Assembly: GCA_035582835.1 (NCBI GenBank)
Contig: JAYKAV010001000.1
Location: 1,866,680-1,930,679, forward strand
Length of the DNA: 64,000 nt
Reading direction: 5' to 3'
From: Phoebastria nigripes
Taxonomy: Eukaryota > Chordata > Aves > Procellariiformes > Diomedeidae
Made by a program: the position numbers and the translations under genes. Positions 35,303 through 47,272 of the stretch are shown piece after piece (the first letter of the stretch is position 1; the number at the start of each line of letters is the position of its first letter). Under the pieces are notes generated by a model that made no database searches, was not told where the DNA came from, and was given only the letters and a program-made list of their open reading frames with translations.

Positions 35303-38300
35303 CTCCCAGCATTTATTTTTCTATTATCCAAACAAAACTTCTGTGTCGCCAATCAGAGTTTGGATTCTAGGGTTTGGCCCATGTTGTTTTGGCTTTGTCC
35401 AGCTTCATGAGTAGCCAGCAGTTACATGATTTATATAATGTGTAACTCTGTGAAAATATAAAGGCCACACTGGCAGAGAGTAAACCATGTGTTATATTTC
35501 AAATCATATACTCATGGATATATTTCTGGCTTTTTGTTCAGTTTCCTTTTTCTGTATGCAAATACATTATTTTTGCATGACTTGTGCATACTTTGTTCTT
35601 TGGTTATGTGTTTAAAATGCTGTTAAACAAAAGATAGAAATAATATTTTGTGTGAAATACTGCTTTTTTTTTACATTTACATCCCCACTTAATCCTTGTA
35701 GCTCATGGAATTTCTTGCAAGCATTAAAGTAAAAGCAAGTATTCAGAAAAGCTGTGAAATCTGAAAAGGTAGCAAGCTTCCAGACTGACTTAGGAAGGTC
35801 AAGCCGTATCAAATTATCAGGGGAAAAACAGAAACGGCATATAGAAAGCAAGGAGAATGGTGTGGCATGCTGGGGTGGCATTGTTTGCCAAATAAAGTGG
35901 ATATATAGGGGGGGGTGGGGAGACTAATGAGGAGACAAGCAGGAAAAGGGAAGATATATGAAGATAAAGGATAGGGAGGATGAATTTAAAGCAGTGAATT
36001 ATGACTCAAGTCAGATTTCTAAGGACTGAAATTCAATTTTGCATCTTGAAAATGGAAGAAGCAACAAAGTTTGGACTTAGCCTGGATGACAGATAAAGTA
36101 GGTATGTTAACCAAGAAGTTGTACTGGATTAGGCCCGAAACTGTAATGAGGAGAGGTGGTGGGAAGATGTTTGGCTAATGAAACAGTTTGTCTGTTAGTG
36201 GAAACCACAGTCTGATCCAGGGTTCAGGGAGTTTGATGTAGTTCCAATAAGAAGCACATTTTAATTGTGATTGAGCTAAGGTTCTCTCATATGAAAAAAG
36301 TGTCATGGTTAAAGTATAAAAGTGAAGTATAAGTGTTAAGAATAACTTCCAACAAAGAAAGATTTCCCAAGAATCCCTTGTTGTTCCTTATTAAAAATGT
36401 GGGGCATAGGTTGGAAAAGAGAGTGGTACAGTTTGATACAGTCATTTAGTTAGTGTTGGCCTTGGTTGCTCAAGTCATAGCTATAACTCCTCTGTGTGTT
36501 GCAGCTCTTCATATTTCATATCAAATTATCTAAGGCCACACAATCTATTTCCTATAGATGCTAGTATGTGCATACAGACATGTACACACTCATTTGCAGG
36601 GATTTCTGATCTAGCATAGTTTTGTAAAGACCTCCAGCTCAATAGCATTAAAGATGATGAATGAATATATAAATCTAAGGGGAAAGTACCAAAGTTAATA
36701 GTGAACTTTTTTGCATAAAATAACCATGGTTTCCAACATTTTACAAAGAGGTTCCCTCTCAGCTTAATGTGTGCTGATAAAGATCAGTTCTATACAACAT
36801 TTCCCTCTCATCTCACTACCCCATATCTGCAGTTTTTCCTTATTATGTCTATTCCCCTTAAAATCCAATTTTCTAGTTATACTAGTGTTTATTAAAAGCT
36901 TGACTGTAAGGTGTTTGTTTACCCAAAGATCTATTTTTATCATAACTGTTTATAATGGTTAAACCTCAACAACTTAAACACTTTACACAAAATAATGTAT
37001 TTTCAATAAATTGAAATATTAACCAATCATATGTAATGGTTTAGTTCTAGCAAATGGATTGCTAGAAATCCTCAGGGTTTCATATAAATTGAAAACTGTA
37101 TTGACTGACCAGGCTGCACTCGAATTACATTGCATTTGGATCAAAAAGCATAGAAAAAGTTCTCATTATAGTTCCCTGACATTAATTTGAGCATTTTTAT
37201 ATGTTTGTCCTATTAAGTACTTTAAGTGCTTTTTGATAATTGTGCTTTGTAGTTTTTACAGCACTTCAGCCTATTCCCAGTTCAATTTCCTCTTTTATCC
37301 GATGTTTGAAATATTGATTTCTGACAGATAAAAGCAAACCTTATAATCTCAGCAGCATGCAATAAGTGAGTAAGACGGGGCTACAGAATGCATCAGGGAA
37401 TGGTCATATTTGAAACCGTCTTTGTTTTATTACATTTCGTCAACAGAATTTACTTACCGCTTGCTGATATTTATGTAAAAGCAGGACTCCTGATAGTCCA
37501 GTGATATTACCAGTTCCTGGTATACTTTTGCATTTAGTAAGATAAAAGAAGAAACTCCCTTGGTGGTTGATGATTGCAGCTGCTTAAACTGCTGTCAGCT
37601 GGCTTGAAGTAACTGTGATTTATCTTCTTCAGATTGTGCAGCGTCGTGTCCGTGAACTTCCAGAGTTTGCATTAAAAACTGACAGAATATCAGAGTGCCA
37701 GAAGCTTCTCATATTGTGGCTCTGAAGGTAAAAGCAAGAGACACTGTGCTTGTTCTGTGTTTGGGAACACTTTCCAAGCGCTCTGCAAAGCTCTTGTGAC
37801 ATGAAAGAGATCTTAAAGAAATGGGTTGGAATTTTGAACAGGGACTAAATACAGTGAAAAGATGCTAAGGAATATAGACTTGATGCTTTGTCTTACATAT
37901 TTTCATTGATGTCTCTTCTGCAATTTCTAGAAACTAGAAAGCAGACTGAAGAATTCAGTCCAATCCAATTTCTAGTTGAGTAGTTAATGGTACGTTAGGA
38001 ATTCGGTTTGCCTGTATCTCCTTTTCATTATCCAGTGTAAGCCCTTCTGTGTCTCACAAGTAACATTGCATTAAACGTCTCTACACAGCTCCATTAGCAC
38101 CCGCAGTAAAAGAGCAGAATATATAATCTACAGGGAATTAGCTGCTTCATTTCTGGCAGAATTTCCTCTGAAGTTGTGAAAATCAAGATCAGAATACTGT
38201 TTTAGAAGGTGAGAAAAGTTCCTCAGGTTACACAGTAGTTTTGGCAATCAATAGTAAACCTATCAATGTGAGAACACAACAGTCTCCATCCTGAAGACCA

Positions 38301-38636
38301 GGTCAGGATGAAACTGAGTATCTTTCTCTTGAGGCATACATTTTCAAGAGGGATCAATTTACCTGAGAACACAGGCAGGCGAAATAAAGGAAGGGGGAAA
38401 TGTCTTTTAATAATTTAGACATTTCTAAAGATGAACACTGAAATTTTATTTAATCCCAAATTAGCCATTGCTAATTCAGCCACATTTTTTTCTCAATCCT
38501 GGAAATACTTGAAACAACCATCTTGCATCTAGGCCTTCACACACTTGGGTATAGAATAGTTTTCATACAAAGGGCATTTAAAAATGTTATATTAGTGAAT
38601 TTTGGTTGTTATGGACTGGAACTCTGCCAGCTACTT
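35303..38636. other. AT-rich non-coding stretch
   Basis: No gene is recognised apart from the candidate exon at 37633-37727. A G-rich run (GGGGGGGG-T-GGGG, about 35928-35940) is the only striking low-complexity patch. Confidence 0.6.
37633..37727 (+). other. Candidate non-coding exon
   Basis: A 95-base segment is bounded by a plausible acceptor (ATCTTCTTCAG ending at 37632) and donor (AAG then GTAAAA, GT at 37728-37729). It has three CpGs within twelve bases (GCGTCGTGTCCG, 37641-37652), unusual for this CpG-poor region. All three forward frames contain a stop, though frame 1 runs 30 codons to a TGA at 37723. It therefore fits a long non-coding RNA exon or an untranslated exon better than an internal coding exon. 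Chance splice-like flanks are common, so confidence is low. Confidence 0.2.
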
Positions 38637-38721
38637 AGCAGTTAAAGGTTTAATCTCCCAGCAATTAAAGTTTTCATTACTAAGCAATTAGCACTTAAAG
38701 TTTTAAGTGATAAGCACTTAA
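38637..38721. repeat. Local repeat of AGCANTTAAAG units with TTAAGTG sites
   Basis: AGCAGTTAAAGGTTT (38637-38651), AGCAATTAAAGTTTT (38660-38674) and AGCACTTAAAGTTTT (38690-38704) are three copies of one 15-base unit. The last two belong to 30-base tandem units matching at 24 of 30 positions. In the third unit and just after it are three TTAAGTG/CACTTAA heptamers in 30 bases: 38692-38698 (minus), 38703-38709 (plus) and 38715-38721 (minus). T(C/T)AAGTG is the NK2-class homeodomain core site. A role as a binding cluster is inference, and an old repeat with a similar CTTAAG-rich core could also explain the words. Confidence 0.55.
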
Positions 38722-41700
38722 CTGCATTCTGGAAATGCTGGGTTGGTGATAGCAAAGCTGGGCAGGGTTCTGAGGAATGGCAAGCCTGGAAGAGTGATTT
38801 GGTTAAGGCTGTCAGGGAGAAAAGACCTTCTGAGCTCTACAAGCCTTGATCATAGNTTATAGAATAAAGGCTGATGGAGCAGAGCTTGCTCAGCACTAGA
38901 ATGCACCAGAGATGGAGCCTGTAGGGAACAAGAGTAAACAGTGGCCTAATTAGGAAGGCTTGGTAGCTTAGGAGTTGAGTTTAATATGAAGTCAGAGCTA
39001 GAGGTCTAAACTCAAGGATCAAGGTGCGTGGCCCAGTCAGTCCTAGCTCCATCCAGACTTGGCTGCTGACTTCCAGGTATGCCATGATATTTACATGCCA
39101 TATAATGTAAACATAGGCAGAAAGTGCTGTTGCTGNCAGAAAATGAGGACTGGCTGGAGTTAAGCTTTACAGCAAGGTTTCTTCAGTGATGATTTGAGAG
39201 TTGGGAAGCCTGAATCAGCAAGACTACAGAACTGAAATAGTTAAAGATTTGCCAATAAGAAAAAAGACAGGGAGACTGTTGGTTGAATTACATTTAACAG
39301 CAAATATGTCATTGAATATTCAAGTAAAAATCTGTAAGCCCCAAATATAGCAAAATAATCTATTTTGGAATCCAACTTTAACACATTAGCTGCACCCAAC
39401 CCAAACTTCTGTGTTCCAGCAAACCAACACAGAAATATGCATACATATGCAGGTTACATTCCTATACATTCCACATATGCAGGTGAAGCATCAACACAAA
39501 GATTCTGCAGTGGGTGATATAACCGTAGACAATCTCCATTAGAATTTGAAAGGAGCTATTTAGCATTTTTCATATTGTATTGGTTATTTACAGTTCACTA
39601 CTTAAAAAGAAAAAGCATTGGAAAAGGTTTATCTTCTAATAAATCAAGACCATTGTGACGTCAAGTCCCAAAGCCTAAAGGTATAAAGGCAGTTGCAGAA
39701 GCTGTCTCTTATAAAATATTATGTATACTGTATTATATTGGATAGCTGAATGGAAAGTGCTTCTATGAAGAATTGGAAACAATTAGAAATGGAAAAGTAC
39801 AATGTGGAAAAAATAGGACTGATGATTTTTGGTTGAGGTTCTTGTGGGAATCAAGTTGGGAAACAAGCCATTGTATATACCATCTGACATTTTCTAATGG
39901 CCTGTTTGAATCTGACATTGTATATAATGCTGTATGCATGCACACTCCAGTATTATAGCAGATAGAATTATCCTAATATTTTTATCTGTGAAATTTCATC
40001 TTAAAATTTAAATCTCAATGTTTCAACTGATAGCATTGGACACACCAAACTAATGCTGTTAAATCTACAAGCTGTGGAACAGCTTCAGAAGACCGAAGTA
40101 TAATATCCCTAACTTTGTATATGGGAAGGATTGTGTTGGCCTCAATGGAATTACCACTTGCTCAAACACCTACTTAGTTGCTTTGTTTGATGGGGGACAA
40201 TGTCTTTGTGTAAAACAAAGAGAATTAAACAGAGATAAATCATCAAGCAAGCTCAGAGCAAGTTCAGGTGGGCAAGTGCCTGTGATTTAAATGGACAGGT
40301 AGCTAGCTGTGTGGATAACAATTTGACCTAAAATATCTGTAAAGGAAATCTGTCTCCATTTTCCAGGATTCTTTAAAAAATAAAATTGTTTCCAACAGTA
40401 AACAAGTGTGACAGTGAAATGCTTCACCAGGTTCAGTTTTGGTGCTAAATAAATTAAAAAAACCAAAATCTAAGAAAAGTTTAATGACAGGCAATGGGAT
40501 CAAGNGGTTGAAACGCAGCTAGTTTTGTTGTTCCCACCTTGTTGTTTGAAATTTTTGAAGCACTGCAGAAAATTTTGGGAGAATGTTTTGGAGGGTTTCA
40601 GCTAAAATGATTGGAATTTCTATGTATAATGTATACAGTCAGCCAGTTCAAAAGGCCTAATTTGGGTCTTTTGTGCATGTGTTTGAAAGTTGGGCAATAT
40701 GTACTGTTCTTTCACTGCTTACCCATTTATTGACCATTTAAAACTGAATTTCAACACTAATCTGATACCCTACAGTCATTACGTCTTTCAATACAAGTGC
40801 TTATTACATGTTACAACATCACTAATAACTTGTGTCCTTTATTACAAAGCCAAAAGAAACTACTGCACTTTGTGCCACTCCAGAAGATAGACAGTGCATA
40901 CACCACAGGCATAAACTAGCATATTTTATCAGTATGTTTTCTATTTTGGCTCACTGCTGTAAGGGGTCAGAGAAGAAATTAAGTTACCTTAATAGATGAC
41001 TTCTCTCATCTTGGGCACTCTGAGCAGCTGTGATTTCTGTTTCCATGTACACAGTATAAGAAAACTAAGACATTGTAATGACAGTAAATACTGCTTATAG
41101 TAAGTTTACTTGCTCTGGTGATTTCTACTTACCTGAGGAAAATAACTTTAAAATTTTACTTGAGATTTTTGGAGCATCTTTTTCAATAGAACCCAGTATT
41201 TTTTATGGGATTAACCCTCTGGGACTCCAGTAGGATGCTTGAGGAGTTAGTGCTCCATGTGTATGTTTGCAAGTATTTTTAATATTTCTTTTTAAAAGTT
41301 AGGCAAACTGATAATATTAGAATATGTTTATATCATTAAAAAAAGTAACTCACCTACTTCATAAAAACAGTGTAGATTGAATTCCCCTTTCACCTTAGTC
41401 TTTCCACCTTCCTCTTTCTCTTTTATTCTCTTTGATGTCTGCAGCTGTTGTCTGCCAAATAAGGCCAGCAGCTGCCTGCAGTGCTGCNGTTTTACCAGCT
41501 GCTAAAGGTCTACCATTCACCAGGCAACCAGTTCTCTCCCTGCACTGTGCTGCAGAGAGTGTGTGTTTATCAGCTTGGTGGCACGCACACAGCCTTCGAG
41601 CTGACAATCCAGTCTTGTCACAAACTCTCAACCTGGAAGTACTCAGCAGCTAGTGTGCTCATGTTGATTTCCTTATTAAACAAAGTGTCCAAAGTGTCAG

Positions 41701-44456
41701 AAGAATGATATCAAGCACATTACACTACATTAACCAAATGACAATATTTCTCTTTATTTTAGCTCCTTAATACTGTCTTTAGCTGAGTGGGAAAGAACAC
41801 AGATTGCATGACCCTGGGGAACCTTGTTTCAACATTTATTATTGGAAAAATGTATGGCTTTCAAAAGATAAAATATATTTCAAATATCAAATCTCTCCCT
41901 TTGCTGAGCTAAATGCTGCCTTGATGTATGCCTTNTACACTCTGTGTTGACAGATGTGAAGTTCAAGTAAGAGCAGAATTTGACCAGCTAAATTTAACAT
42001 AATAGGATGACGAATACTATAAGGGCAAAGTATTTTCTAAACATTAAATGCTACAGTGTGCCTGAATTCTCTTTTCAGATTTAGTCCTAGATAGTCTGAT
42101 TGTAGGGCTAAACAGTAACAAACCAGCAAAGGAATGTCTTTATTTTGTGGTAGTGATCTCAAATGTACAGTGTTTAGAGTGACAGCTACTCAGTCATGTA
42201 CTGGGAGGGTTTTATGCAAGTTTACCTTAATATTTTTAGCCTTTTTTCTTTTTTTTTTCCTTCCTTCCTCTCAAATATTTGGAAAACATTTTTATCCTAG
42301 AGTATATTCAGGAAAGTGTTCAAGTTGCTTGGATTATTTAAAGTAATAATAGGAGTTTTAAATTCTACATAATAACACAAGTCAGTTTTCTGCTGAATGC
42401 TGGGGAAGTTTTATTGATGTTAATGAAACCTTTTTTTTTAATGGTGTTTGCAAATGCAGAGCGAATTGTTGAACTGGAACTTTTGCCAGTGACTGGGACA
42501 AAGCCTTATGATAGTCCTCCCCTGCCATGGCCTTGTCTTTACTACTCTTACTGTAGGACAATCACAGAAGCAATTGCCACACAAGATCTTGTATACCAAA
42601 ATTTTTGCAGCAGCTCTGTGGAACAAAATAACTTTATATTTCTGTGCAAAACAGCCACTCACAGAGGAGCAGATGGGGAATCTTCCAGTGATATAGGCTC
42701 CTATCAAACTTTTCTCAGTTTCACTAACGGTGGAATTTCAAGCAAAAATGACAGCAAAAGACCTCCTTTGCAACAAAATAGATAGTAGCTCAGTAGGTAG
42801 TGCTTATCAAGTTGAAATCTGAGGTATTGAATCAGATAACAGATTTTTCAGAAAGGTTACNGTGTTTTAGCTCTCAGTTAGCACTGGTTAACAGAGTACG
42901 TTCCCAGATGATGCATCCTTCATTCTTAACTTTTGGGTTCACTTTCCCTCGCAAGTGGTTTGTGGAAAAACAAAATTCAATGGATATTTTCATCACATAT
43001 TTTGTAAAAGGTCTAAAAAGGAACNTCAAGATAGATATGCCCAAACTCAACAGTTCTTGGGTGGTCCAGGCAGTCAGCTGGGATATGAGCAGTGCAGACT
43101 TCCGGCATATTTTACCAGAGCAAGAAATTGAAATTTGGTTTCTCCCATTACCAGCTGAATGAGCAAATTATTGGGATGTTGGATCCTCTGAGTAGTTATG
43201 AATGTCATTCCTCATCATCTCTTCCAAAGACTCCATTCTCATTTAAATAAAAAACTTTGACTTTCCAGAAGTCTTTTCTGTCAAGCTCTAATTATCAAGT
43301 TTTGTTCATAGTTCAAACCATTCTTTTCATATACTGCAATTTGAAAATAATATGTAGTATATAGCCAAAAAAGTCTCCTCTAAAATAATCAGTACATCAC
43401 TGTAACCCTGCACTACTGACAGGGTACTGTTAGGGTCACACGTGCCTCAGTTGTGCATCCAAGAGGCTAAATTTCAAATTTATTTGCAAGTACCACAATT
43501 TCAGTGGTATTTGACCATTTATCTAAAGGGTAAATGTGGCTTTTAAATTGTTCCCTTGCAGCAAACCTTGCTGATGTTGGGATTTGGGGAGCTCTTTTAC
43601 TGAAAGGGACTGTTTTTTAAAGAGTTAGATTGGTTTTGGGTTTTTTTTTTTTGTGTGTGTCAAAGATAAATTTGAAGTTTAGTAGAGCTCTTATTACTAA
43701 GGAGAGAAACAAACCAGCTACAACTTCATTCCTCGAATTAAACCAAATCTTTCTGGAAGATTGAGAAGGTTGACTGAAGGAGACCATCCACATTTCCCCT
43801 TTCCTAGTGATGGCATTAGCTCAGTCTGTATGACCTCACTGCCAGGTTCCCACAGGTCTTCTACTTTCTGACTTGGTTTCTTTCCTGACAGCTGCCCTAT
43901 CCCCTCTCCATCTTTGCCCAGTGACTCTTCTGTTCCCCTTCATGTCCAGCCCTAGAGTCATAATCTCTTGGGAAATTGTTTTTAGGGCTAATTTAGCTAA
44001 AAGTAGCTGGGTCTTTATTTATGTATTTTGTTGTAGATGAGTATGTTGTTTTTTTTTTTTTCTTTACCTGTCTTTTTAGAGGTGAATGGCTACTGGTCTA
44101 GCATCACACTAGTGATCATTTACCATCAGGCTTCCTAGCTGTCCTGTGGACCTACAAAAGCCTGTTTATGCAACTCAAGTCAGCCAGAAAGGTATTGCCC
44201 AAACCCCTGTTTGTCAAAGAAGGCAAAGATTATTGTCAAAATCAAAAGGCTTCACAAAATCATTTTCTTTCCCTAGAGCATTTTCTTTATAGGGGAGAAA
44301 TGGAAGAAAAGAACTGCTTTTTTCAATATATGCAGGATAAAATGTTTTGATTTTTCCTTCGTAGATGACTTCTTTTCAGAATTTGGTTTTTTGTGTTTAC
44401 ACAACTACAGAGGAATTGATTCCCTACCAGTACTAGCAGGAAAGTAGTAAAGAGAG
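38722..44456. other. Non-coding stretch
   Basis: No gene is recognised. Around 38740-39070 the DNA is less AT-rich and could hide an unrecognised repeat. A CRE/TATA unit lies at 39656-39688. The frame at 42414-42785 (123 codons) follows a T-run and ATGCAG acceptor-like sequence but has no recognisable domain and no suitable donor. Single Ns occur at about 38856, 39136, 40505, 41488, 41935, 42861 and 43025. Confidence 0.6.
39656..39688 (+). promoter_or_regulatory. Candidate CRE plus TATA-box promoter
   Basis: A full palindromic cAMP response element TGACGTCA sits at 39656-39663, followed 18 bases later by TATAAAG (39682-39688). In classical CREB-driven genes the CRE lies just upstream of the TATA box in this way. 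Transcription would start near 39710-39715. A perfect CRE contains a CpG and is unlikely to survive by neutrality if methylated, which is mildly supportive. The first ATG frame downstream (39773-39958, 61 codons) is not a recognised protein, and no CpG island is present. Chance is a real alternative. Confidence 0.3.
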
Positions 44457-44494
44457 CCTGGGAGCTGTGCCCTGGGAACACCTGGGAGCTGTGC
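44457..44494. repeat. Direct repeat of a 14-bp word
   Basis: CCTGGGAGCTGTGC occurs at 44457-44470 and again at 44481-44494, with CCTGGGAACAC between. It borders the GC-rich patch that follows and is probably a small local duplication. Confidence 0.8.
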
Positions 44495-44599
44495 ACCTCG
44501 TTACCTTAATGAGGGAGAGCTGTGAAGTAAGACAGCAGGAATTTGACTCGAAGAAGGTGCCATTTTTTTAGTCTGGTCAGAAAGAACAGGTTGCTGACT

Positions 44600-44770
44600 G
44601 CATGCAGCTCAGGGCCCAAGAGCAGTGGGGACATGGAGAGACATGCCTGAGGAGAGGTCAGCTGGCTGTGAGTGAGGGGGGCTGCGCCGGGGGGGGCTGC
44701 ACCCACCTGTCCCACAGGCCTTGCAGTACAGAGCGGGCCACTGAGGCCACTGCTTGCTGGCACCAGGTGC
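44600..44770. other. GC-rich patch with G-runs
   Basis: This is a short GC-rich interval in AT-rich DNA containing GAGTGAGGGGGGCTGCGCCG then GGGGGGGCTGCACC (about 44672-44705). The two GGGCTGC words are near-repeats around a GCGCC centre. It has overlapping open frames on both strands but no recognisable coding sequence. It could be a small regulatory element, the relic of a GC-rich repeat, or part of an unannotated exon. No splice-bounded frame convinces me. Confidence 0.35.
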
Positions 44771-45274
44771 ATTCTCAAACTTCAGATTATAGCATAAAGG
44801 TTTTATCTTTTTGTCAGGCTTTTGTTAAAAGAAAGAATTCTGGGGTAAAGGAAACACTGCCTAGGTGTGAAATTTGTTCTTAATGAAATTATAACCTCTG
44901 CTTACACAGCCCTACAGGGGGAATCTCTTAGACAGTGCAGAATGTCATCTTAGTTTTATCCTCTTGATTCATGCAGAAAGTACCTATATGCTAAAAAGAA
45001 GTCAGGTTCTTCTTCTATAGGGATATTTTACGTAGGGATCATGCTGCCCAGGGTGCAAAGAGGGCTTGGTAGAACATTGCTGAGCACTGTATATTCAGGA
45101 TCTGAGTGTTTAGGAAAGTGCAAAGAGACTGAATAGGAAATACTTTGAGGTTTTTTTTTCCACTGCCTTTACGTATTGCTTACTATGTAAATGCCACCTT
45201 CTCTTGTGAGGAAGGACACACTGTGCTTTCACCCCTGACTGCATGGGCACTGTACATCCAGTGGGATAACCTGT

Positions 45275-45367
45275 AAGAGCAATCCTGCTTTTGCCACTGA
45301 CTTATGGCATGGAGCCTTTACTTGTGCAAGTGTCTTCCCTTTTCTGATCCTTCTCATTTCTTTACAG
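45275..45367 (-). mobile_element. MIR-like SINE fragment, minus strand
   Basis: Read on the plus strand, the segment matches the reverse complement of a MIR body: AATCCTGCTTTTGCCACTGA (45281-45300; family 'tcctggctctgccactgact'), then CTTGTGCAAGTGTCTTCCC (45321-45339; family 'cttgggcaagtcacttccc'), then TTTCTGATCCTTCTCATTTC (45341-45360; family 'tctgtgcctcagtttccccatc') and a closing TTTACAG. It is strongly diverged, as expected for an insertion predating birds. The call rests on recalled consensus rather than an alignment. Confidence 0.6.
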
Positions 45368-45728
45368 TGAACTAACTGTAAAGCACTGTTTACAGTTCGT
45401 ATTGCCGTCTAACACAAGCTTGCTCTGCCTTTTCAGGAGGGTCTGTTATCTCTGCTTTAGGCCTCTGTTAACATCATTATTTGGCTTTTTTCAGCTCTGA
45501 GCACTGAGTGGGGTGAGCTCCCCTTTATCTATAATATAAAAAAAATACCTATATGGTAAAGCCCTGTACAGTCCTGGCTTGTGCTTTTATGGTGATACTG
45601 AAATATGAGTAAGAATTAATCACTAGTGCAACTCACTAACATGAAAATGGGAGTCTTGTACCTTGAAGAAGAGGAGAACAGGTATTTCTGACAACAAATA
45701 GTATATTTGGCTATTAATGTCCTTAATT

Positions 45729-45749
45729 AAAAAAAAAAAGGGGGGGGGG
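45729..45749. repeat. A11-G10 homopolymer junction
   Basis: Eleven A are followed directly by ten G, then AGGTAGGGG. The pure G10 run is rare in this region. Length errors in sequencing are likely here. Confidence 0.85.
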
Positions 45750-47256
45750 AGGTAGGGGCATGGAGGAAAAAGTTGTAAAATAGGGTTGTCCCTGTAGTAA
45801 GACCAGACGTTCAGCTGTTATAAATTGGCAATGATCCACTGGCTTCAACACAGCTATGCTGATCATGCCAGCTGAAGAACTGACCCTGAATATTATCAAA
45901 GTTTTCTTGGAGGTGACAGGAAAAGAAATCCTTTACAATTTCCTCTTTAAGAACTCAGGATTTCCGTTTTTATAACTGCAAACTTCTGAACAATTCAGAA
46001 TGAAATGTGGAGCACAGAGACAGGCAACACCACATTGACTGTATTTGATTAGGGTAATCCTTTTTTTCCTTCTATGTGGTTACTACAGCCAAGCAATTAT
46101 TTATCATACTATCAATTGCTTGAAGCACTGTAGACTACAGGTTAAATATTCTCATGTCAATGTGAGCTTCTGCTCCAAGTTCTCATTGAAATCTAATGAC
46201 TTTCATCTTCAAAAGAAATTTTAATGAGTTCAAAGTATCTACCCTTCTGTTTTAATTGTTGTACTTCATACACTTCACATTCTGCAGATCAAAACCACCT
46301 ATTTTTCATTTATTTTCACCTGAAAATATTGTTGACAAGCTCTTTCCGGAGCTCTCTTCTTCTGACCACTTTTTATTAGTCATATTCATGTAAAATATAA
46401 ACCCAGAAATATGCAACACATGCACATTTAAAACCTGTAACAGATCTAGTACTTACCACTGAAGAAGTTAACACGTGCCAGCCACTGTTACTTTGATTAG
46501 CCTGAAATCAGAGATGTCTCAGATGCCAGTGTCTGTAACAGTCAAATAAACCCATTAAATAAGTGGTGGTAAATGTATTTGGTACAAGTACCAAGACTTC
46601 TCCTGGACTTCATGTGGAACAAAGCACAAAAAAAGGTATTTCTGTGCCTGTATGTGTAGGCAGCTACATATATACTGTTGTCCTGTCCTTTTCTCACTTC
46701 CATGTGCCTGCTGCAGGTATGTTTCAGGTGCCATTTGTTCAGTCCCATTGGCATATTCATCTGTTCTTGTGTTTTCATAATCCCATTTTGCTATGAGCAT
46801 CCTTCTTTCACTCATCCTCATAAATACTAATTACTGTGGTCTGGTTGAAACAAATATAGATAGACAGCTTTGCAAGTGGAAAGGTATCAGGTTTCTTCTA
46901 AGAAGCTGTAGTCTTGAATTCAAAGTTCTGGTCAATATTTAGAATGTAAATGAAACATGGGTGTGACCTGTGATTGGCTGCCAGCAATTGTAGGGATTGG
47001 AGCTCTCTCAAGTATCTGGCCTTAATAGTTAAGTTTCCACTATTCTTAACAGGCAGCACCTGATTTGTTCTGTTCCACCAGCCCTTTAGAGAGAATTATT
47101 TCCCTTTTGGTTTCTTATAAAAATGTATAATATATAGCATTTTAATATCTTGCATCGAAGAGTGAAACATTGCTATGCTGGAGAGAGCGAGCCTGGTAAG
47201 TCATTGGCATTGCACGATATACTGGATGGATATAGATTGAGTGATTCTTTGATCAG

Positions 47257-47272
47257 TTCTAGAGATCTAGAA
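47257..47272. repeat. CTAGA palindrome, copy 1
   Basis: TTCTAGA, GA, TCTAGAA form a 7-bp inverted repeat with a 2-base spacer. Its inner 14 bases (47258-47271) are the exact reverse complement of 47921-47934 in the second palindrome about 660 bases downstream. Confidence 0.75.

Larger units (their letters stand above)
44771..47256. other. Non-coding stretch
   Basis: No gene is recognised. It contains the minus-strand MIR-like fragment (45275-45367) and an A11-G10 homopolymer junction (45729-45749). The open frames near 46542-46821 overlap on both strands and look random. Confidence 0.6.

Noticed and set aside
42414..42785. 123-codon open frame with an acceptor-like sequence near 42457
   Set aside because: The same bases are open in other frames on both strands, no donor follows, and the peptide matches nothing I know.
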